NCBI GenBank assembly: GCA_032358255.1
Contig: JAULBX010010325.1
Coordinates: 6,863 to 70,862 of the forward strand
Reading direction: 5' to 3'
DNA length: 64,000 nucleotides
Source: Heterotrichella gracilis
Taxonomy: Eukaryota; Sar; Xanthophyceae; Tribonematales; Xanthonemataceae
The notes below the pieces were generated by a model, which was given only the letters and a program-made list of their open reading frames with translations, was not told the DNA's origin and did no database searches. The translations under genes and the position numbers were made by a program. Shown here one piece after another: positions 1 through 11,690 of the stretch. Within the stretch, counting starts at the first letter, position 1, and every line of letters starts with the position of its first letter.

Positions 1-100
1 CCACACCCCCCCCCCCCCCCCCCCCCCCCCTGCCCCCAAAAAATACCTAAATCAACACACAAATTGACCTTGTGTTTCACCCTTTACACACGTGCTACAG

Positions 101-180
101 GGCCAGGTGCTAAATCAGACCAGCGCCTGGTGGATGGATGCCACCCGCCGCATCGTGCCAAATGCATTACTTGCAGTGCC
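101..180 (+). repeat. Truncated upstream copy of the SAICAR synthase exon at 333
   Basis: After a ctacag acceptor this stretch repeats the first 75 or so bases of the exon that begins at 333, with a few substitutions, then departs from it before the donor. Having no donor, it is not a complete exon. It is followed by AT/C-rich intron sequence. Confidence 0.8.
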
Positions 181-332
181 ACCTTGCCTCAATTCACCCT
201 GCCTCTCACCCTGCCTCCAGCCCCAAGGAAACACACAACAATGTGCAAGTCTAAGAATCTAAACATATCTCCCTCCAGCCCTATCAACATACAATTGCAA
301 ACTCACACCAATTATGTTTCTCCTCATCACAG

Positions 333-3300
333 GGCCAGGTGCTAAATCAGACCAGTGCTTGGTGGATGGAGGCCACTCGCCACATCGTGCCAAATGCCCT
401 GCTGGGGGTCCCAGACCCTAATGTGGCAATCATGAAGAAGTGCAGGGTTTTCCCGGTGGAGTTTGTGGTGCGAGGGTTCATGACTGGTGAGGCGGGAAAC
501 CCTAGTCAAAACCCTGACCAAAACCCTAATGGGGCCATCATGAAGAAGTGTAGGGTTTTTTTGGTGGAGTATGTGGTGCGGGGGTTTATGACAGGTGAGA
601 GGAGGAAAACCCTGGCCGGTACCCTTTGAAGTAACCCCAGCAGGAGCACTTCGAAATGTCCACTTTTGGGGTTCCTAATTGCCAGTATATGCCAAATTTA
701 TATAAGTCCCTTCATGATGACGAGGAGGTGTAGGGTAATGCCAGCGGGGTTTGTATTTCAGGCGGGGATTTGAAACTCTAATGAATAATCCAGCGACATG
801 CATTTCATGGAACTTGCGTCATGTTTTGATTGCTTTAGGCAGCTGCATACTTCAGTGGTCTCTGCCTCAGCGCCGAGTTTAAAACCCTAGCCAAACCCTA
901 GCACAGATTGCACGGAATTTAAGTAGGTAAAAAAGCCTTTTTATCTTACCATGTTCCAATTGCTTTAGGCAGCTGCATGCCTCAGTGGCTTCTGCCTCAG
1001 TTTCTGGAACGACATCGCCCGTGCTGCCCTTCCATACACGCGCAGCACCCCATCGCCTGCGGGTCCTATTGGCAATCCCATGCACCCACATGCACCTGCA
1101 TGTGCACCCACATGGCAATCACTTAGCAGTCGCATGGCCCTCAGGTAAAAGGTCACACACCCACAAGAGATGCACAACCAACTCCCTAAACCCAAAACAG
1201 CACAACCACCCCATGCCCATCAACCGTACCACAGATCAGGAGTCGTAAGTACACACCACCCCTCCTGTAATCCCCGGAATTCAACCTGCAACCCCTACCA
1301 AGCCGGCGACCTCCCTACTGCTCTGGCCCGATTTCAACCCCCACCCCTCCCACACCCCCGAAGCCACCCACACCTCCACCCCCCACCGCCCACCTGCCCC
1401 GATCCCCCACCCCTCACCCCCCACCAGGATCCACCGGCACATCCCTCTGGACCCACTACAGCGCCTGTGCCCGCTCGTACTGCGGGAACGAATTCCCGGA
1501 TGGCCTGGCCAACAAAAAATGCTCGTGTTCTGTTTCTAACTCCACGATTCAACGCCATCACCACCACCCACATTGACCCCACACCCCTCACCCTCACCCC
1601 CCACCAGGATCCACCAGCACCAGCCTCTCAACCCATACAGCGTTGGTGCCCGCTCGTATTGCGGGAACGATTTCACAGATGGCGTGGCCAAGATCATACC
1701 CCTGGTTCGTTTTCAACCCCACGCCCCCTACCCAACCCACACTACCCCCGTCACCCCCACCACCCACATTGCCGTGATCCCCACCTCTCACCCCCCTTAC
1801 CCCCTCACCCCCATCAGGATCCACCAGCACCTCCCTATGGACGCACTACAGCGCCGGTGCCCGCTCCTACTGCGGGAACGATTTCCCAGATGGCATGGCC
1901 AAGAACCAGCGCCTGGCATCCCCAGTTGTCACCCCAACCACCAAGGCGGTGGACCACGACGAGCCCATTTCTGCTGCCGAGATCGTGTCCCGGGGATTGA
2001 TGAGCCAAGCGGACTGGGATACGGTGCGGGGCGGGAATTTGGGTCAGGGATAAACGCCCTACCAATCGTTGTTTAAACCCTGTCGAAAACCCTTTCCCCT
2101 GCATGACTGCCCTACGAACCCTCTCGTAAAACCCTAGGGGACAGCTGGCAAACCTTCCTTCCCCTTCGCAGCAGGCGTCTCTGACACTATTCATGATTGG
2201 CCAATCAGTGGCACCCAGCCGGGGTTTTGCAGCTGGAGGACAAAACGCCCTAAAACCCCAAACAAAGACCCAGCAAAAATCGCTATGACCCCCCTCGTGA
2301 AATGCCACCAACATCCCATTTCCCTTGTCTACAGGCGTCCCAAGCTGCCCTTGCTCTGTTTGTGTTTGGCCAAGCAGAGGCCGCCAAGCGGGGGCAGCTG
2401 CCGGTGAACAAAGACACCCTAAAAACCCTAAAGCTTTAAACTCCTAGCAAGGATCCCAAAAAAGATCCGTATAACACCCTTGGAAACCCCTGACAAAACC
2501 CCTTCCCTGTGCATGCAGGCATCCCAAGCTGCTCTGGCCCTGTTTGTGTTTGGCCAAGCAGAGGCCGCCAAGCGGGGGCTGCTGCTGGTGGATACCAAGT
2601 ACGAGTTTGGGGTGGACGAAGAGGGGAGCATTCTACTGATTGACGAGGTGAGCAGAAGGGGAAATAAATGTGATGGTGCAGAAGGGGGAGTAATGTGGTT
2701 TAGTACGTCTGTAAATGGGGCCGCTACGAGGGGCGCCACCCCAGGGAAGAGGAAACCTCCCAGCTAGGGGGGCTGCCACTCAGCCCGAAAACACGGACAC
2801 ACCCCATCAAACGAATACGAATGGAATCATACAGAACCAGTAAATGAATGGTATCCAAATTGCTGTGCAAAACGCTAATCCAGAACCCTACCCTTTTCTG
2901 CAGATCCACACCCCCGACTCCTCCCGCTACTGGCTGTCTGGCAGCTACGAGGGGCGCCATGCAAGGGGGGAGGAGCCGCAAAACATAGACAAGGAGTTCC
3001 TGCGGCTGTGGTTCCGACAGAACTGCGACCCCTACAAGGATGAGGTGGGTGGTGAGAGGGTTTTGGGAAAGCCCTTGAAACCTGGAATACGGTTTGGATC
3101 GCAAGGGGTGCTGGGCAGTGGGTTGGGGTGGGTGCTTTATTAACCAAATTCGCATGTGTTCTGTCATTACAGGCAATAACTTCAAACAACAGCCACCACT
3201 CCCTGGCCTTGGTTTGCAACTCATAACTCCAGTATCTCCTTGGGCGGTCCTGCGATTCTTCCCGTCGCCAATACCTAATGCCATCGATACCTACTGCAGT

Positions 3301-3574
3301 CCCCTTCACCAAACCCCACACCCCACCATGCCATGAATCCCAGACCTGCCCATGTCCCTGAATTTAATACACTGATATCCTGGATCGAAAACCCTAAACT
3401 CTCCCCGTGCAGGTCCTGCCCACCGCCCCAGCGGAGTTGGTAACAGAGCTGTCCAGGCGATACATCCTGCTGTACCAAACCATCACGGGCCAATCCTTCC
3501 ACCCCACGTCCCTCAACACCCCGCCAGGGGAGCGCATGGAAGCGGCTGTGAGGGCGGCATTGGAGAACATGTAA
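333..3574 (+). CDS. PUR7: SAICAR synthase (phosphoribosylaminoimidazole-succinocarboxamide synthase), 5' end outside window
   Basis: Joins aspartate to CAIR to make SAICAR in de novo purine synthesis; the plant enzyme is plastid-targeted, but the transit peptide would lie upstream of this window. Exons read as 333-486, 1818-2023, 2519-2647, 2904-3044 and 3413-3574; phases agree and the visible part is 263 residues plus stop. Family motifs are clear: [25 protein letters not shown], then [29 protein letters not shown], and [11 protein letters not shown] followed by [14 protein letters not shown]. The C-terminal exon ends ALENM and a TAA. The middle exons are preceded by truncated copies of themselves and the last exon is followed by repeated copies of its 3' end. 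The function is secure; the N-terminal exons cannot be seen. Confidence 0.93.
532..775 (+). repeat. Downstream copies of the 3' end of the exon 333-486
   Basis: Bases 532-597 repeat the exon end (AIMKKCRVF... FMTG) including its gtgag donor; 713-775 is a weaker second copy around gaggaggtgtagggt. AACCCTA units lie just upstream of the first copy (about 500-530). Confidence 0.7.
1428..1710 (+). repeat. Two truncated upstream copies of the SAICAR synthase exon 1818-2023
   Basis: Copies begin at 1428 and 1608, each right after caccag, and repeat the start of the exon (gatccaccagcac... tactgcgggaacga...) for about 100 bases before decaying. Together with the true exon they make three head-to-tail units with a period of about 180-210 bases. 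Neither copy reaches the exon's donor. The copies carry differences (for example TGC for GGT in the GAR context at 1428), so they are not recent. Confidence 0.85.
2173..2412 (+). repeat. Two truncated upstream copies of the SAICAR synthase exon 2519-2647
   Basis: The copy at 2335-2412 follows tctacag and matches the first 75 bases of the exon closely (gcgtcccaagctgccc...), then breaks off into AAAAACCCTAAAG. The copy at about 2173-2215 is more decayed. Both keep an acceptor and lack a donor. Confidence 0.8.
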
Positions 3575-3599
3575 ACCCTTAGGGTTTTGTGTCCATGGC

Positions 3600-4070
3600 A
3601 GTCACTGTCAGATCCTCAACCCAATGCCAGGGGAGCGCATGGAAGCGGCGGTGAGGCAGCACTGGAAGGCATGTAACCCCTTAGGGTTCTGTATTTACTG
3701 CCGGCAGACCCTAAACCCTTCAGCTGGGAGGCATGGAGGCGGCTGTGATAGCAGCATTGGAGGGGATGTAAACCTTAGGGTTCTGTATCTATCGCCGGCA
3801 GACCCTAAATGCTATGCCAGGGTAGCGCATGGAGGCCGCTGTGAGGGCAGGACTGTAGGGCATGTAAACCCTTAGGGTTCTCTATTGCAGACACTGTCAG
3901 ACCCTAAACCCCATCATTGGGAGCGCGTGGAGGCCCCTGTGAGGGCAGGGCTGGAGGGCATGTAAACCCCTAGGGTTCTCTGTCATAGACTATTGCAGAC
4001 ACTGTCACACCCTAAATCCTAGCATTGGAGCGCATGGAGGCCTCTGTGAAGGCGGCCTCGGAGGGCATAT
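3600..4070 (+). repeat. Tandem degenerate copies of the terminal coding end of SAICAR synthase
   Basis: At least five units about 95-110 bases apart (near 3628, 3730, 3822, 3918, 4027) repeat gggagcgcatggaagcggc...gtgagg...tggaggg. Most then have catgtaaacccttagggttct, that is the last codons and stop of the gene plus an AACCCTTAGGGTT segment. They lie beyond the functional stop at 3574, so they are 3' flank or 3' UTR material. Beyond 4070 to about 4845 I see no gene. Confidence 0.85.
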
Positions 4071-4848
4071 TGACTATATTGACACTGTCTGGGGCGGCAA
4101 CTTTCCCCTTGCCTTTTTCCAGTGAACATTGGCCCTTGGTGACCATGGGCCATTCTTTTCCTACAATAGATGCATAGTACCTGAGATGGGCTTGTAGTAT
4201 ATTGACAATGTAGTTATTAACCCCCTTGCCTCCGATAAATCATCAGATAGCACCATGCAAAATTGTGTTTGTGCTACAAACTTTGACATACGCACTCTTT
4301 CTCTAAGAGTCCTGAAAGTTGTAACCAGAGATTCATTGAAAACTCCCCGCTAGCGAAGGCGCCATCGAATCTTGGCCACATTCGGTTTGGCATGCAGTGT
4401 GCAGCATGATGCTCACCTTGGGCTTTGCAAGGAATTCTTGCAAGCTCTGGGGGCTAGCTTGCTTCCGAAGAAAGGAATTTCGTGGTCCCTGAATAGCGTC
4501 CCAGCATGGAAAAAAGGGTCGGCAGAGACCTTCGGCATAGATAACAGGGTCCAAAACCCACCCCATTTTGGCAGAAAACGCTGACCGGCATCCCATGCAA
4601 AGCTCGGGTCTAGTGATTTCTGAGTCGACTTCTGAGTTACCCTCAAAATTGGGTTGATGGATTGACAAATTTTGCAGGGAGCAGGGTGAGAATGGTGTAC
4701 GACAGGGTGAAAATGGTGTACGAGAGGGGTCTGGCAGTAAGATAAGGTGACGTGAAAGCTGACGCCATATGCAACAAGACGGGTCCCCACATGCCATTAA
4801 TGCCGTTATATGCAAAAGGCAACTGAAACAGCAGTTGAGGGACTCTGA

Positions 4849-5384
4849 TATATATACCCAGCCTTTTCAGTTTAAGACTCTGCTTCACAACCTGCAAGGA
4901 ACCTCCCTCCCCCATCCACCCAACGTCACAGAGTGCAAACCCCAACGCAGGGTCTCAAAAGGACAGCAACCCCATCGCCTACATCTCTCACACACACACG
5001 AGCCCCATCCTCGCGCTGCACACAAGCCATCAAGAGTTGTTACACAGGTGAGTCTCCCTAGGGTCGTGCCGTCCCTGTTCGTACGGTTCAAACTCAAGTG
5101 GGTTATGTGTCATGATGCATGACGTCGCAGCTATTACAGCATGGTATGCTTTTTTCATCTCGAGATCGAACGTTTATTGCATGTGCTATACAAACCCAGT
5201 ATCATACACGTATTTTCTGATACAAGCGGATAGTATTGGTCGCAGCATTTGAACGTTGCCACTGGTTAGGTGCATGCGCGCATGCAATGGCGACCCATCG
5301 GGTAGGAGCTCTCATGCAGGCTGTGCACGACATACCCAAACCACTGCTGCTCATGTTATTAGCTCTTTCCACTCATTCTTACAG
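4849..5384 (+). promoter_or_regulatory. Putative promoter, 5' leader exon and leader intron of SufS copy 1
   Basis: A TATA-like tatatata lies at 4849-4857. An ATG-free stretch then ends at a strong donor, acacag/gtgagt, at 5047/5048. A plausible acceptor (cttacag) ends at 5384 and opens the exon that holds the start codon. The leader exon contains a short out-of-frame ATG at 5461 before the chosen start at 5529. This is a prediction from signals alone; no transcript evidence is available. Confidence 0.35.
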
Positions 5385-5528
5385 CCATTTGTGCCCTTCA
5401 CGCCGACAAGCAAGTTGACGTTTCCTATCAACGTGCTGACGTCAGTCGACCCTGCCATTGCATGCACAGTTCTGAAACCCCATCCAAGCGAAACCACGCA
5501 GCAATCTCCTCTAAAACACATCCCTGGT

Positions 5529-8500
5529 ATGCAGATGCGTCGTTTGGGGAATAATGACACCAGTATGGAGGCAATGTGCGGAGCCACCACACGCAGCGTG
5601 CATGTGCGCATGCCAACTGGAAAATCCTCGGTAGGGTGTGTGTCCCCAGCTTCACCCCACCGGAGCCTGTCAGTGCGGTCAGGCCGTCATTGCAGCAGGC
5701 AGATGGACCTCGGGATTCAGGCAATCGCTGTAAGTGTGCAGGCATATGCGTGCATGTATGCCCAACCTGCTGTTGGCCTTGCAAATCCGCTCCACCCCAT
5801 TGCTTGCCCCCCTATCTGAAAGCTTGCGCCCATAATAATGTGTCTGTGCACATACCTGTATTCTTATGTGTGTGCATGTACATGCTATTCTGGCTGTATT
5901 GCTGTTTAGATAATTACATGCATTACAATGCATCTAAGTATCGATAATTAATCATGTAAATGTACTGATACCGTACATGCTATTACCATCCCCATAACGC
6001 CATGTCCCCACACACCCAGTCAATCACCCCTCCCACCACCACCAACACCACCGCCACCCCTCTGGGCGCCGCCATCCGCGACCAGTTCCCCACCCACCAG
6101 ACGGGGCCTGGGGGTAAGCCCCTGGTGTACTTTGACAACGCGGCCACCTCACAGAAGCCCCAGGTGGTGCTGGATGCAATGGCGGGATATTATGCGGGCT
6201 ACAACGCAAACGTGCACAGGTGGGTGTGTGGGCGGGGAAAGGGGTATAAGGGGGGTGGTGGGTACCACTGATGACGGTTGAGGATGCACAGTATGAACAG
6301 GTGATGCTGGATGCACTGGCGGGGTACTATGCGGGCTACAACTCCAACGTGCACAGATGATGTGGTGGTGGTGGTGGTGGTGGTGGTCGTGGTAGTGGTG
6401 GTGGTGGTGGTGGTGGGTAGCACTGGCAACGCTTATGCATGGGTACACATTATGCACAGGTGGTGCTGAATGCACTGGCGGGGTGCTACACAGGGTTCAA
6501 CGCAAGCGTGCACAGGTGGGGTGGTGGTGGTGGTGGTGGTAGTGATGGATGTGGGTAGAACTGATGATGGTCTAGAAGGTTGGAGGTGATGCTGCAGCAT
6601 GGATGCGCTGGCACAATATTAATACGACAAAGGATACCAATGCAAACCTTCATCTGCCACAGATAAATGAGCTGAAAAATTCCCTAAACCGTAACAAACC
6701 CTGCTTCCCACTTTACACAGAGGCATCCACTACCTATCCGCCCGCGCCACCGATGAATTCGAGCTGGCGCGCCGCCGGGTTGCTTCTTTCATCCATGCTG
6801 CCCGCCCCGAGGAGGTTGTGTTCACCCGGGGGGCAAGTGAGGCAATCAATCTGGTGGCCAACACATGGGGGGTGCAGAACATAGGGCCAGAGGACGAGGT
6901 GGGCTTGGTGGTGGTGGGGATAAGAGGAAAAGGGTGTTTAGTTGTGATGGCTGTACGTTTGTGGTGGTGACTATTGTGCATGGGGTTGTGTATTCACATG
7001 GGGGTTGATCATGTCCTATCATTTTAGCAAAGGTAGTATATTAATTACAGATGCTGTCCCAACAAACTCTAGAAAATACCCTGTCAAAACCCTTAGCAGC
7101 CCTGGTCAACTCTAACATTACACCCTCTCATCCAACCATTTTCCACTCCGCAGATCCTTGTGTCTGTTGCTGAGCACCATTCCAACCTGGTGCCCTGGCA
7201 GATACTGGCGCAGCCAACCCTGCCCAAACCCTAAGCAACCCTATCCAATTAATCAAACAACTAAATCCCCTTCCTCACTTCCGCAGATCCTTGTGTCTGT
7301 TGCGGAGCACCACTCCAACCTGGTGCCATGGCAGATGCTGGCGCAGCGCACCCTAACAAAATCCTACCCAAACCCTGTCACAGAGCCAGTCACAGTCCCT
7401 AATCAGGTTCTCTTTCCATCTTCATCAGCGCTGATTTACTACCCCTCCCTGCAGATCCTTGTGTCTGTTGTCGAGCACCACTGCACCCTGGTACCCTGGC
7501 AGATGCTGGCGCGGTAAACCCTGTCCAAACCCTACACAACCCTATTCAATTAATAAGTTACCTAAATCCCCTTCCTCACTCCCGCAGATTTTGGTGTCTG
7601 TTGCGGAGCACCACTCCAACCTTGTCCCCTGGCAGATGCTGGCGCAGCGCACAGGGGCCCACCTGCGCCACGTGCCCCTCACCCCCGACCAGTCCCAGCT
7701 GGACATGGGGGCGCTAAGGGACATGGTCACGCCACGCACAAAGGTATGCCACACTGTGTTTGACCTACATTTTCCCCTCACGCCTGACCAATACTGATGT
7801 TATTGGCCAGGATATGCCACATACCACTCGCCATTGTGGTCTGTATTACATAGCAAAAGGGGATTTACCAGGCAACAGTGTCATCCTAATAATCCCACAA
7901 TTTCACAATTTTATTCCCGCAGCTGATCTCGCTGGTCCACGTGAGCAACATGCTGGGTTGCGTGCTGGACACCGCCTACGTGGTTGAGCAGGCAAGGAGG
8001 GTGGGGGCGAGGGTGCTGCTGGACTGCTGCCAGAGCGTGCCCCACATGGGGGTGGATGTGGGGGCGCTGGGGGCAGACTGGGTGGTGGCGTCGGGGCACA
8101 AGATGTGTGGGCCAACGGGGATTGGCTTCCTGTGGGGCAGGTGCGTGGGGAGGGGACGGGGATGGGATTGCCTTCCTGAAGATGCCATTTGCAAGTTGCA
8201 GTCTGCGCATGGATTAATCGCACAGTGTGGGTGGTGGGGAGCAGTCTGCTTTCCGTGTGTGCTGCTGTTGCCTGCTGCCATTGCCCATGGGACAATCTTG
8301 CCAGGTGGCGCCACAGGGTAATAGCAGCATAATCAACCTTGAATATTCATCATTAATTCATCCCACCCACCCACCCACCCACCCACTGCAGAGGTACGAC
8401 CTCCTCTCCAAAATGCCCCCCTGGATGGGGGGTGGCGCAATGATCCAAGATGTGTTCCTGGACCTCTCAACATACGCCCTGCCCCCCACCAAATTCGAAG

Positions 8501-9787
8501 CAGGGGACCCCCCAATTGGGGAGGCCATCGGCTTGGGAGTAGCCTGCCAGTACCTGTCGGATCTGGGGATGGACCATGTGCACGGATTTGAGGAGGAGAT
8601 TGGGGGATACCTGTACCAAGAGGTGAGCGAATGGTGCTGTGCTCTCGTTGTGCCAAGTAGTATAACAGAATAACATAATAATGATAAAGCCCGACGCAGA
8701 CCATAGGCAACTCCCGGAGATTGGGTGGTACCTGTACCAGGAGGTGCGGTGGATGTGGGTGGAAGAGGTTGATGTTGGGGGAGGGAAATTGTAGGACGAG
8801 GTTGCTTTTTGTTCTTGGATGCCAGGATTTTTGCCTACAATGAAGCCATGGACCTGGGGTTAGCCTGGCAGTGTTTTTCATAATTTGGGACAAACATTTA
8901 TACTGCACAAACCCTACACTAGGGCATCCTCACCAAGTTATGATGCCAATTGCACCCTACCATCTTCAGCGTTGTCACCCCTACCACCCACTCCCCCCTA
9001 CTCCCTCGCTGACTCTGAGCCCTAATTCCTAATACCCCCCTTCCCCCTCCCCCGCAGCTCAGTGCCTTAGATCGCGTCACCATCTATGGTCCCAAGCCCG
9101 GTGGTCCCAGGGGGAGAGCGTCCTTGGTGTCCTTCAACGTGCGGGGGCTGCACGTCACAGATGTGGCCATGCTGCTGGACCTGTCAGGTGCGGAAACCCT
9201 ACACCTAAAACCCTGGGGGTGTAAAACCCTAAATTTTAAGTGTAGGGCCTAACCAATGTGCATGCCACTTATGCCGCTCTGGATGTGGCCATGCTGCTGG
9301 ACCTGACAGGTGTGGAAACCCTAGGGTTTAGCTAAACCCTGGGTGCAAAAAACCGAACCCTCAGTGTGATAACGCTAAACCATGCCCCAGCCTGCCCGCA
9401 CTCGTGGCTTTCTGTTTGTAATGCTCATCAATTTTCTGAATCATATGTCTGGAATAGCCATGGAATACTGGTAGCACTCCCACCCCCCTTTTTCTCAAAA
9501 TGAGGACAGCCCCTCCACCCCCCAGGCGTCGCCATCTGCAACAGCAACCACTGCACGCAGCCCAACCTCCCACTCCCTCCTCTATAACCCCCTTTTTAAA
9601 CCCCCTCCACTGCCCCCCAGGCATCGCCATCCGCACCGGTCACCACTGCACCCAGCCCCTCCACGGCACGCTGGGGATCCCCACATCTGCGCGCGCATCC
9701 CTGTACATCTACAACACACCAGGGGAGGTGGACGCGTTCATTGAGGCCCTAAAGGGAACAATCGAGTTCTTTGCAAATATGGGATAG
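5529..9787 (+). CDS. SUFS: Plastid cysteine desulfurase SufS (group II NifS-like), copy 1
   Basis: PLP enzyme that removes sulfur from cysteine as a persulfide for the plastid SUF iron-sulfur cluster system. Exons: 5529-5729, 6020-6219, 6721-6898, 7588-7743, 7923-8140, 8394-8622, 9058-9187, 9621-9787; phases agree and give 492 residues. Exon 1 is rich in Ser, Arg and Ala and ends QAIA before the donor, as expected of a transit peptide; exon 1 of copy 2 ends similarly. Landmarks: [28 protein letters not shown] (PLP lysine about residue 305) and RTGHHCTQP (catalytic Cys about 447). The start is uncertain: ATGs at 5535 and 5566 are also in frame. The ATG at 6002 is not needed, because an acceptor at 6019 joins in phase. 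Truncated exon copies fill the introns. Confidence 0.93.
6288..6560 (+). repeat. Two downstream copies of the 3' end of SufS1 exon 2, with GGT microsatellites
   Basis: The segments at about 6302-6358 and 6461-6515 repeat the exon end (ctggatgcactggcggggtactatgcgggctacaac... gtgcacag). Each is followed by a run of GGT/GTG trinucleotides, the longest at 6360-6418. Each unit thus includes the donor region of the exon plus the GGT-rich intron start. Confidence 0.8.
7155..7520 (+). repeat. Three truncated upstream copies of SufS1 exon 7588-7743
   Basis: Copies begin at 7155, 7288 and 7456, each after a cgcag or tgcag acceptor. They encode versions of [20 protein letters not shown] and then break off within or soon after that point into CAAACCCTA-type sequence. 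With the true exon they form four head-to-tail units of about 130-170 bases. None of the three has a donor. All retain the EHH or EHHS residues almost unchanged. Confidence 0.92.
8690..8745 (+). repeat. Downstream copy of the 3' end of SufS1 exon 8394-8622
   Basis: Repeats gagattgggggatacctgtaccaagag with small changes, followed by gtgcgg in the donor position. It lies 70-120 bases beyond the true exon end. Confidence 0.75.
9262..9575 (+). repeat. SufS1 exon fragments flanking the last intron
   Basis: Bases 9275-9312 copy the end of exon 9058-9187 (gatgtggccatgctgctggacct) with its gtgtgg donor, followed by AAACCCTAGGGTTTAGC. Bases 9524-9572 copy the beginning of the last exon after a ccccag acceptor (gcgtcgccatctgcaacag...), then break off. 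One intron therefore holds both types of fragment in the expected positions. Confidence 0.8.
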
Positions 9788-9879
9788 GTATGGGATATAT
9801 CGGAGTCCTGGCCTGTGGTAGGGCTTAAGATCACCCTGAGTTGGGGTTCAGGATCATTTAGGTTTTTGGTTTCGAGCTC

Positions 9880-9995
9880 CACCAAGCGCTGCTGCCCCCG
9901 CATCCCTGTTCATTTACAACACCCTGGGGGAGGTGGGGACGCATGTATTGAGGTTCTGAAGGACAAGGTAGGGTTTTCAGCAGGGTTGGGCAAGT
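9880..9995 (+). repeat. Downstream copy of the SufS1 terminal exon end
   Basis: Resembles the last coding segment (cgcatccctgt... tacaacacc... ggggaggtgg... attgagg) with indels and loss of frame, then agggtttt. It lies past the stop at 9787. From about 10000 to 12695 I see no gene: the sequence is more AT-rich, with short repeats such as gggagtatata at 10441-10466. Confidence 0.7.
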
Positions 9996-11544
9996 TGAGC
10001 GTGGCAGTTGATGGCCCTGCGCTAGGGTTTAGCATTTGAGTTTGGGGTTTTTATGGACCCAGGTATGGACTAGACGTGCAGCCCTGCGCTAGCGTTATGC
10101 CTAAACAGTTTGTGTTCTTTATGTGTGCAGAGTAGGGCGCAAGTAACTGCCCCTGGGCTAGGGTTTTGGATTAGAGTTCCCTGCACACATACAATCGCGC
10201 TCAACCTGAGGGACATGCGAGCATCTAGAGACATGCTAGCATCTAGATTTATTTCAAGGAGGCATACCGGTACATCATGTGATGATTGTAGGAGCAGCGT
10301 AAATTTCTGTGGAAATGCTGGTATGGTAACAGCATCAAGTGATTTTTTTCGTTTTTTCCCCGTCAGCTTCATAATCTTTTACAAACCATATTACTGGGTT
10401 CAATCCATTTTGAATCCAAATAGTGCTTGTATAAGCAACCCTGGGAGTATATACTGGGAGTATATAACAACCAGTGGCATTTTGGAGCTGTATTTTCTGC
10501 TTTCTGATAGCTTTATATCAGCTCACGGCTGGTACCAATATAATTAGCTCAGGGTTCCTTATTGGTCATCAAACGGCTTGTTGTTTTATATGCAAAAGCA
10601 GCACAAGTCAGTTCTTGTGAGAGTGAAGGTGGTGTTTCTCAGGACATGAGCATACAGCGTAACGCTGGTGCCCGGCGTGTAGCCAGTGGTTTTATTGCTT
10701 TTCCCCTTTTTATTACTTTTTTTACGATTGACACCAGGACCTGGTGCAAACGCGTTGCAAGAAGTGCTGTTCTAGGAATACAGCCAACTTACAAACGTAG
10801 TATGCTGGCCAGTCTAACCAGTCGACTGAGTCAGCCTAAGACCTGAGGTCTTGAACAGATCTTGAGTGTTGCAGCAGCTGCTTTCTGTAGATCCTAGGAC
10901 AGGACATTGGATATCTGATCCAGTTTGGTCTAGGTCTAGGGGCTACCGCGTGACCTTGGGTCATCAGGAATCAGGCTGGATAAGTTCAGCTTTTGTAGCG
11001 CGGCCCGATAGGTACCATTGTTACTTATTTTACTTCCCAGTTGATAACGTATGGATCGTTGGTATCATGCATTTCTGGATATGATGGTGCCATTTAGTGC
11101 AAGTGTTAACTTAATGCGGTGGTGATAGTTGTGCGCTGTGAGCACAGTTTGAGTTGCTAAAAGACAGCTGTGAGCAGAGTGTGAGCTGTTTAGCCTAGCT
11201 TTAGCTGTGAGCAGGGGAAGAGCTGTTTGGCCTGGCCTAGCGTAGCTGTCAGCTGGCTGACCCTGGGCAAGGGTCCTGTCCGGCCCCTAGCGCAGCCCTA
11301 TGTGTACATTTAATCTAATATAGGAACCTACCATTGATCCTCATAAGGCACCAGACCCTACGCGTACGCCGCCTCAACCTTGTACACAATGGTGATTTTC
11401 ATTCTTCACTGGGTGTGTATGTTATCGAATAGACACTTACATGAGCAACCCTCGTTGGCAGCATGTAAATGTCTTTGATTCAGGCATGTGCATTTCGGAA
11501 CATCATGCCATGGTGAACAATGCATCGCCCATTGCTACATTACA

Positions 11545-11690
11545 GTGGTAAGCATCAGTTTCCCATCCTATGACTGGGCATCTTGATCAAAATATGCACC
11601 CAGTTGCGCCGCCTTCCCACTCCTAGCGGTGCATGCACGCGCTTCTATGACGCCAGCTATGCGGAAAATGCTGTGCATCCAACAAAGTAC
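11545..11690 (+). repeat. Left member of a diverged direct repeat flanking the BTB gene
   Basis: Matches 17665-17800 over about 140 bases: agcatcagtttcccac, gggc-tcttga, tgcacc, cctagc-gtgca and atgacg-cagctatgc. A weaker upstream match (gatcctcata, acgcgtac) suggests a longer shared block from about 11320. The nature of the repeat is unknown; it may be a dispersed element or a duplicated flank. Confidence 0.65.

Noticed and set aside
1-30. Poly-C tract at the window start as a telomere or regulatory site
   Set aside because: A plain C homopolymer (from base 6) within the SAICAR synthase gene region; no telomere array follows.
3530-4070. Regularly spaced repeats resembling a CRISPR array
   Set aside because: The units are about 100 bases, diverged, and derive from the end of the adjacent coding sequence; the genome is eukaryotic.
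6002-6019. ATG at 6002 as start of SufS copy 1
   Set aside because: An acceptor at 6019 lets the transit-peptide exon at 5529-5729 join in phase, and copy 2 has the same exon structure.
10110-10547. 145-codon plus-strand open frame
   Set aside because: Lies in AT-rich spacer with short internal repeats and no recognisable domain.
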